Shown: piece by piece, positions 4,820-7,548 of the stretch
Numbering within the stretch: the stretch's first letter is position 1
Layout of the letters: each line of letters starts with the position of its first letter
From: an uncultured Clostridia bacterium
GTDB lineage: Bacteria; Bacillota; Clostridia; Oscillospirales; CAG-272
Length of the DNA stretch: 7,548 nt
NCBI GenBank assembly: GCA_905235755.1
Contig: CAJONA010000051.1
Span: 1-7,548 of the forward strand
Reading direction: 5' to 3'
Translations under genes and position numbers: made by a program
The notes under the pieces: model-generated
The model's input: the letters and a program-made list of their open reading frames with translations, nothing else
Told to the model about the DNA's origin: nothing
Database searches by the model: none

Positions 4820-5401
4820 ATGAAAAAAATCATTTCGGTCATCCTGACACTTTTCATCGCCGTTTCGGCGATGCTTATGCTCTCATCGTGCGGAGATACA
4901 ACGTCATACGGCACGCACCATGTCGAGATGACGTTTGAAGATTACGGCACGATAAAACTCGAGCTTTACGGCGACATAGCGCCCATAACGGTCAAAAACT
5001 TCATCACGCTCGCCAAAAGCGGCTATTACGACGGGCTCACGATAACGCGTGCGCAGCCGAATTTTGTCATACAAGGCGGCGCGGGCGACGAGGTCGGCAC
5101 TATAAAGGGCGAATTTGCCGCAAACGGCGTAAACAATACCATTTCGCACAAGCGCGGCGTCATTTCGATGGCGCGCACAACCGTTTATGATTCGGCGTCG
5201 AGCCAGTTTTTCATCTGTCTGTCAGACGCGGCTGCTTATTCGTGCGACGGCTATTACGCCGCGTTCGGCATAGTCACGAGCGGAATGGACATTATAGACA
5301 AGATGGTAAGCGATATTCCGAGAACGGCGTTTATGGATTCAAATTATTTTCTTTATCCGCAGTATCAGATAACGATCGAATCGGTAAAGGTCGTCGATTA
5401 A
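4820..5401 (+). CDS. Cyclophilin-type peptidyl-prolyl cis-trans isomerase, lipoprotein
   Basis: 193 residues. Lys2-Lys3, a hydrophobic stretch and the lipobox LSSC (21-24) predict a type II signal peptide with Cys24 lipidated, anchoring the enzyme on the outer face of the membrane. A cyclophilin domain fills about 33-192: APITVKNFITLAKSGYYDG (54-72), the catalytic region with Arg78 and NFVIQGG (81-87), GTIKGEF (93-99), SHKRGVISMAR (109-119), SQFFI (128-132) and YYAAFG (145-150). The human CypA Trp121 and His126 positions are replaced here (Tyr at the latter, as in bacterial cyclophilins), which predicts weak cyclosporin binding. ITRAQ replaces the common FHRVI, but the catalytic Arg is kept. 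The likely role is folding of exported proteins beside or instead of PrsA. No strong terminator follows, so some transcripts may read into the next lipoprotein gene. Confidence 0.92.
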   Translation: MKKIISVILTLFIAVSAMLMLSSCGDTTSYGTHHVEMTFEDYGTIKLELYGDIAPITVKNFITLAKSGYYDGLTITRAQPNFVIQGGAGDEVGTIKGEFAANGVNNTISHKRGVISMARTTVYDSASSQFFICLSDAAAYSCDGYYAAFGIVTSGMDIIDKMVSDIPRTAFMDSNYFLYPQYQITIESVKVVD

Positions 5402-5430
5402 CAAAAAATCGAAAAATTCGACAAGCAATA

Positions 5431-5459
5431 TTGACAAATTTTAATGATTATTATATAAT
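5431..5459 (+). promoter_or_regulatory. Perfect-consensus sigma-A promoter for the large lipoprotein
   Basis: TTGACA (5431-5436), a 17-nt spacer and TATAAT (5454-5459) match the consensus exactly. The start near 5466 gives a leader of about 60 nt. A GTG at 5460 directly abuts the -10 box, so it would lie outside the transcript, which fixes the gene start at ATG 5529. Confidence 0.85.
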
Positions 5460-5528
5460 GTGTTTGTACGCATAGGCAAAAGCAATTATAAATCAGCACA
5501 AATACAGGCTCTTGAAAGGAGAACAACA

Positions 5529-7043
5529 ATGAAAAAAACATTTAAATCTTTGCTAAGCGTTATTATCGTTGCGGCTATGATGCTCGGTATACTCGCGCTC
5601 ACAGCGTGCGGTGAGGAAAAACTCACACCATTCGAATACCTTGACAAAGCCATGAAAAAAACAGAAGAGGCGCGTATGAATTCGGGCATACCCGACATGT
5701 CCGACGTTATTGCAAACGCAAAATCCGGTTCTCTCGCTCTTAACGGCAGCGATTACGAATCGTTTCTCGGCGTCCCGCTTGAATCCGCCAAATTGAACAT
5801 TTCGAACTGCAACGATATATTAAGCGCTACGCTTGAAGCAACAGTCGGCGGTCAAATCTATGACGCGAGCGTCATCGCAAGCGCCGCAGCCGTCGCTCTG
5901 ACGTCGAACCTCCTGTTCGGCGGAAAATATTACGGCGTCGATCTGACAAAAGACGCCTCCGACTATGAAGGCTCATATCTTGCGGAACTCGGAGTTATAG
6001 AAAAGATTTTCGAGTACAAAGAAATGATAACATCTGCGATGTCTTCTTTGTCTTCGGAAGAAATGGAGAAACTCACTGCCGATTTTGAAAGCTACGTCAA
6101 GGCAGAGCAGGACGCTTTGATCGAAGCTGAAAAGGTCACGCTGACAAAAAATGAAGACGGCGGCAAGACGGTCGTCGTGACGAGCGACAACGAAGCGATA
6201 GAGATCGCTCTGCGCACCATTTTCGCAAAAGCGAAGGACGACGAGGATTTAAAGAAAACGCTTAACGACGCTTCCTCGCTGATTTCCTCAGTCGCCAAGG
6301 AAACAGAACTTGAAATAAATGTAGATGATCTGTTCGCTGAACTCGATGACGAAGAAAAGTTAAACAAACTTATCGAAGATATGAATTCGGCTTTCGACCT
6401 CTCCATTGTTATCACGGAAACCACCGACAAGAATGATATAATTCAGACGATATCCTGCTCTGTTTCGATAAAGCCCGCTGCAGATGCGACAGTTGCCGAA
6501 GCGATCGAGCTCAGCGTTGACATTGACATAACAAAGGCAGACGAGTCTGTTATTACTGTCGACCTCAGCAAGATCAAAAACGCGCCCGTAAGCAACATCA
6601 CGTTTACGGTCAAAACCGAAAACATCGACAACAAGGTAAAAACCTCTCTGTCATTCTCGGCATCGCTCAACAATACGACGATAAGTTCCACTCTGGGCTA
6701 TTTTGAGTATGACACGGTGACATCGAAATATACTCTTACCGTATACCCTGAGATCGTCGCATTGAGTTACGACAGGCAGTCAACAGGTTCGGAGATCCAA
6801 ATTTCAGGCGAAATAAAAGCCACGAATACAGATGCGAGTTTCACCGTCGATACCATCACGATGACGGCTGCAGACCAATCCCAAACGATAAATTTGGGCT
6901 TGACGCTCACACTGAGCACCACGGCAGATCCCGTAACGATGCCGGAGTATACCGATATTCTCGCGATCACCGCAGATGAATTTCAAGAAATCCTCATGGC
7001 GATATTTGCAAATGTCTTGAATCCCTCGCTTAAAATGCAATGA
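5529..7043 (+). CDS. Large secreted lipoprotein of unknown function
   Basis: 504 residues from ATG 5529, preceded by AAAGGAG (5515-5521) with a 7-nt gap. The N-terminus MKKTFKSLL, a hydrophobic segment and the lipobox LTAC (24-27) predict a lipoprotein with Cys27 acylated. I do not recognise a characterised family. After the signal come an acidic helical linker (about 28-65) and alternating short strands (about 66-145). A long Glu/Lys-rich helical region follows (about 158-290, with several DDEE-type clusters). A Thr/Ser/Val/Ile-rich C-terminal half (about 295-475) shows strand-like periodicity, and the protein ends in a hydrophobic helix (about 482-498). A beta-rich lipoprotein with a helical insert could be a LolA/LppX-like ligand carrier or an adhesin-type scaffold; both are guesses. 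It is strongly acidic and nearly Cys-free after the lipobox, fitting an extracellular protein. It has its own strong promoter and terminator. Confidence 0.85.
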   Translation: MKKTFKSLLSVIIVAAMMLGILALTACGEEKLTPFEYLDKAMKKTEEARMNSGIPDMSDVIANAKSGSLALNGSDYESFLGVPLESAKLNISNCNDILSATLEATVGGQIYDASVIASAAAVALTSNLLFGGKYYGVDLTKDASDYEGSYLAELGVIEKIFEYKEMITSAMSSLSSEEMEKLTADFESYVKAEQDALIEAEKVTLTKNEDGGKTVVVTSDNEAIEIALRTIFAKAKDDEDLKKTLNDASSLISSVAKETELEINVDDLFAELDDEEKLNKLIEDMNSAFDLSIVITETTDKNDIIQTISCSVSIKPAADATVAEAIELSVDIDITKADESVITVDLSKIKNAPVSNITFTVKTENIDNKVKTSLSFSASLNNTTISSTLGYFEYDTVTSKYTLTVYPEIVALSYDRQSTGSEIQISGEIKATNTDASFTVDTITMTAADQSQTINLGLTLTLSTTADPVTMPEYTDILAITADEFQEILMAIFANVLNPSLKMQ

Positions 7044-7059
7044 TATTATGAAATAAAAG

Positions 7060-7092
7060 AACACAGCCGCCGTTTTGCGGCTGTGTTTTTTT
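7060..7092 (+). terminator. Intrinsic terminator of the large lipoprotein gene
   Basis: The stem ACACAGCCGC (7061-7070) pairs with GCGGCTGTGT (7077-7086) around a CGTTTT loop and is followed by six T. It lies 17 nt past the stop codon. Confidence 0.93.
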
Positions 7093-7096
7093 ACTG

Positions 7097-7126
7097 AAAA
7101 AAGTCGGCGCGGGGCGCCGACTTTTT
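7097..7126 (-). terminator. Intrinsic terminator of the fucose isomerase gene
   Basis: The stem AAGTCGGCGC (7101-7110) pairs with GCGCCGACTT (7114-7123) around GGG. On the minus strand it is followed by a run of T, and it lies just past the stop codon of fucI. The plus strand also carries a T run, so it can act as a second barrier to lipoprotein read-through. Confidence 0.9.
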
Positions 7127-7137
7127 CGTTTTGCAAT

Positions 7138-7548
7138 TTATCTGATGTTCTTGTACATCGGGCCGTATGCCGCGCAAGCACGGTAATCCTGACCTTCTTT
7201 GTCCATACCGAATGCGTTCCAAGCCGCCGGACGGAATATCTTGTCGAGCGGCACGTTGTGCATGCTTACGGGGATGCGGAGCATAGAGCACATCGTTATA
7301 AGGTCTGCACCGATATGTCCGTAGGAGATGGCGCCGTGGTTTGCGCCCCAGTTGTTCATAACGTCGTACGCTGTCTTGAACGGGCTTCCCTCTTTGCCGT
7401 CGCAGCGCGGTGCGAACCATGTGCAGGGCCACGTCGGGTTCGTGCGCTCCATGAGCGCATCGGATACGTCGTCGGGGAGTTTGACAGTCCAGCCCTCGGC
7501 TATCTGAAGCACGGGGCCGAGTCCTTTGACAAGGTTGAGCCTTATCAT
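7138..7548 (-). CDS. fucI: L-fucose isomerase, C-terminal part
   Basis: The C-terminal 136 residues of an enzyme that is usually about 590 residues; the frame is open at the right edge. FucI converts L-fucose to L-fuculose, with Mn2+, in the cytoplasm, the first step of fucose catabolism. Visible family segments are RLNLVKGLGPVLQIAEGW (3-20 of the visible part), NPTWPCTWFAPR (37-48), YDVMNNWGANHGAISYGHIG (61-80), ADLIT, MLRIPVSMHNVP (89-100) and DYRACAAYGP (121-130). These align closely with the E. coli FucI C-terminus. His71 of the visible part corresponds to the metal ligand His528; the other ligands, Glu337 and Asp361 in E. coli, lie outside the window. The ATG at the very edge is an internal Met of the family, not the true start. 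A terminator follows the stop codon; no other fucose gene is visible. Confidence 0.95.
   Translation of the reverse strand: MIRLNLVKGLGPVLQIAEGWTVKLPDDVSDALMERTNPTWPCTWFAPRCDGKEGSPFKTAYDVMNNWGANHGAISYGHIGADLITMCSMLRIPVSMHNVPLDKIFRPAAWNAFGMDKEGQDYRACAAYGPMYKNIR

Noticed and set aside
5460..5528. GTG at 5460 as start of the large lipoprotein
   Set aside because: It abuts the -10 box and lies before the expected transcript start; ATG 5529 has a good ribosome site and starts a proper signal peptide.
6092..6430. Minus-strand 112-codon frame inside the large lipoprotein gene
   Set aside because: The Ser-rich peptide is the antisense of Glu/Asp/Lys codon runs; the sense gene has clear start signals.
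7546..7548. ATG at the right edge as start of fucI
   Set aside because: The protein there begins in the middle of the conserved FucI C-terminal region; this Met is internal to the family.
1..7548. CRISPR array, insertion sequence or phage module
   Set aside because: No regularly spaced repeats, transposase, integrase or phage structural gene is visible; the SPFH family's 'virion core' label is a naming legacy and not evidence of a virus.

Overview
The window looks like chromosomal DNA of a low-GC Gram-positive bacterium, most likely an uncultured gut-type member of Clostridia. This is inferred from sigma-A style promoters, strong GGAGG-type ribosome sites, intrinsic terminators after nearly every transcription unit, lipoboxes ending in Cys, a three-helix ClsA-type cardiolipin synthase and a CCA-encoding tRNA-Pro. 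No replication, phage, transposase or CRISPR genes are visible.

Layout, left to right. On the minus strand lie a large N-terminal part of an SPFH/YdjI-like protein (1-963, running off the left edge) and an 85-residue two-helix membrane protein (1090-1347), each with its own promoter. An approximately 670-base non-coding stretch follows (1348-2018). It has two divergent perfect-consensus promoters, a broken tRNA-Pro copy split by a GC-rich 113-nt insert, an intact tRNA-Pro(CGG) and a strong terminator. On the plus strand, a perfect-hexamer promoter then drives a two-gene methionine sulfoxide repair operon: msrA (2019-2495) and the GAF-fold free methionine-(R)-sulfoxide reductase (2505-2963). 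A bidirectional terminator separates this operon from a convergent cardiolipin synthase gene on the minus strand (3067-4662). A divergent promoter region (4663-4819) leads to a cyclophilin-type peptidyl-prolyl isomerase lipoprotein (4820-5401) and then to an unrecognised 504-residue lipoprotein (5529-7043) with its own consensus promoter. Back-to-back terminators separate the latter from the C-terminal 136 residues of L-fucose isomerase (7138-7548, minus strand, running off the right edge).

Functionally this is mostly housekeeping and envelope biology: oxidative repair of methionine, anionic phospholipid synthesis, extracytoplasmic protein folding, a secreted lipoprotein of unknown role, and fucose catabolism at the edge. 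The least ordinary part is the tRNA-Pro locus. There a second tRNA 5' part carries an insertion in the D arm and an anticodon arm folded into a near-perfect palindrome, and a 13-nt inverted copy of the T arm lies just downstream. I see no convincing new multi-gene system.
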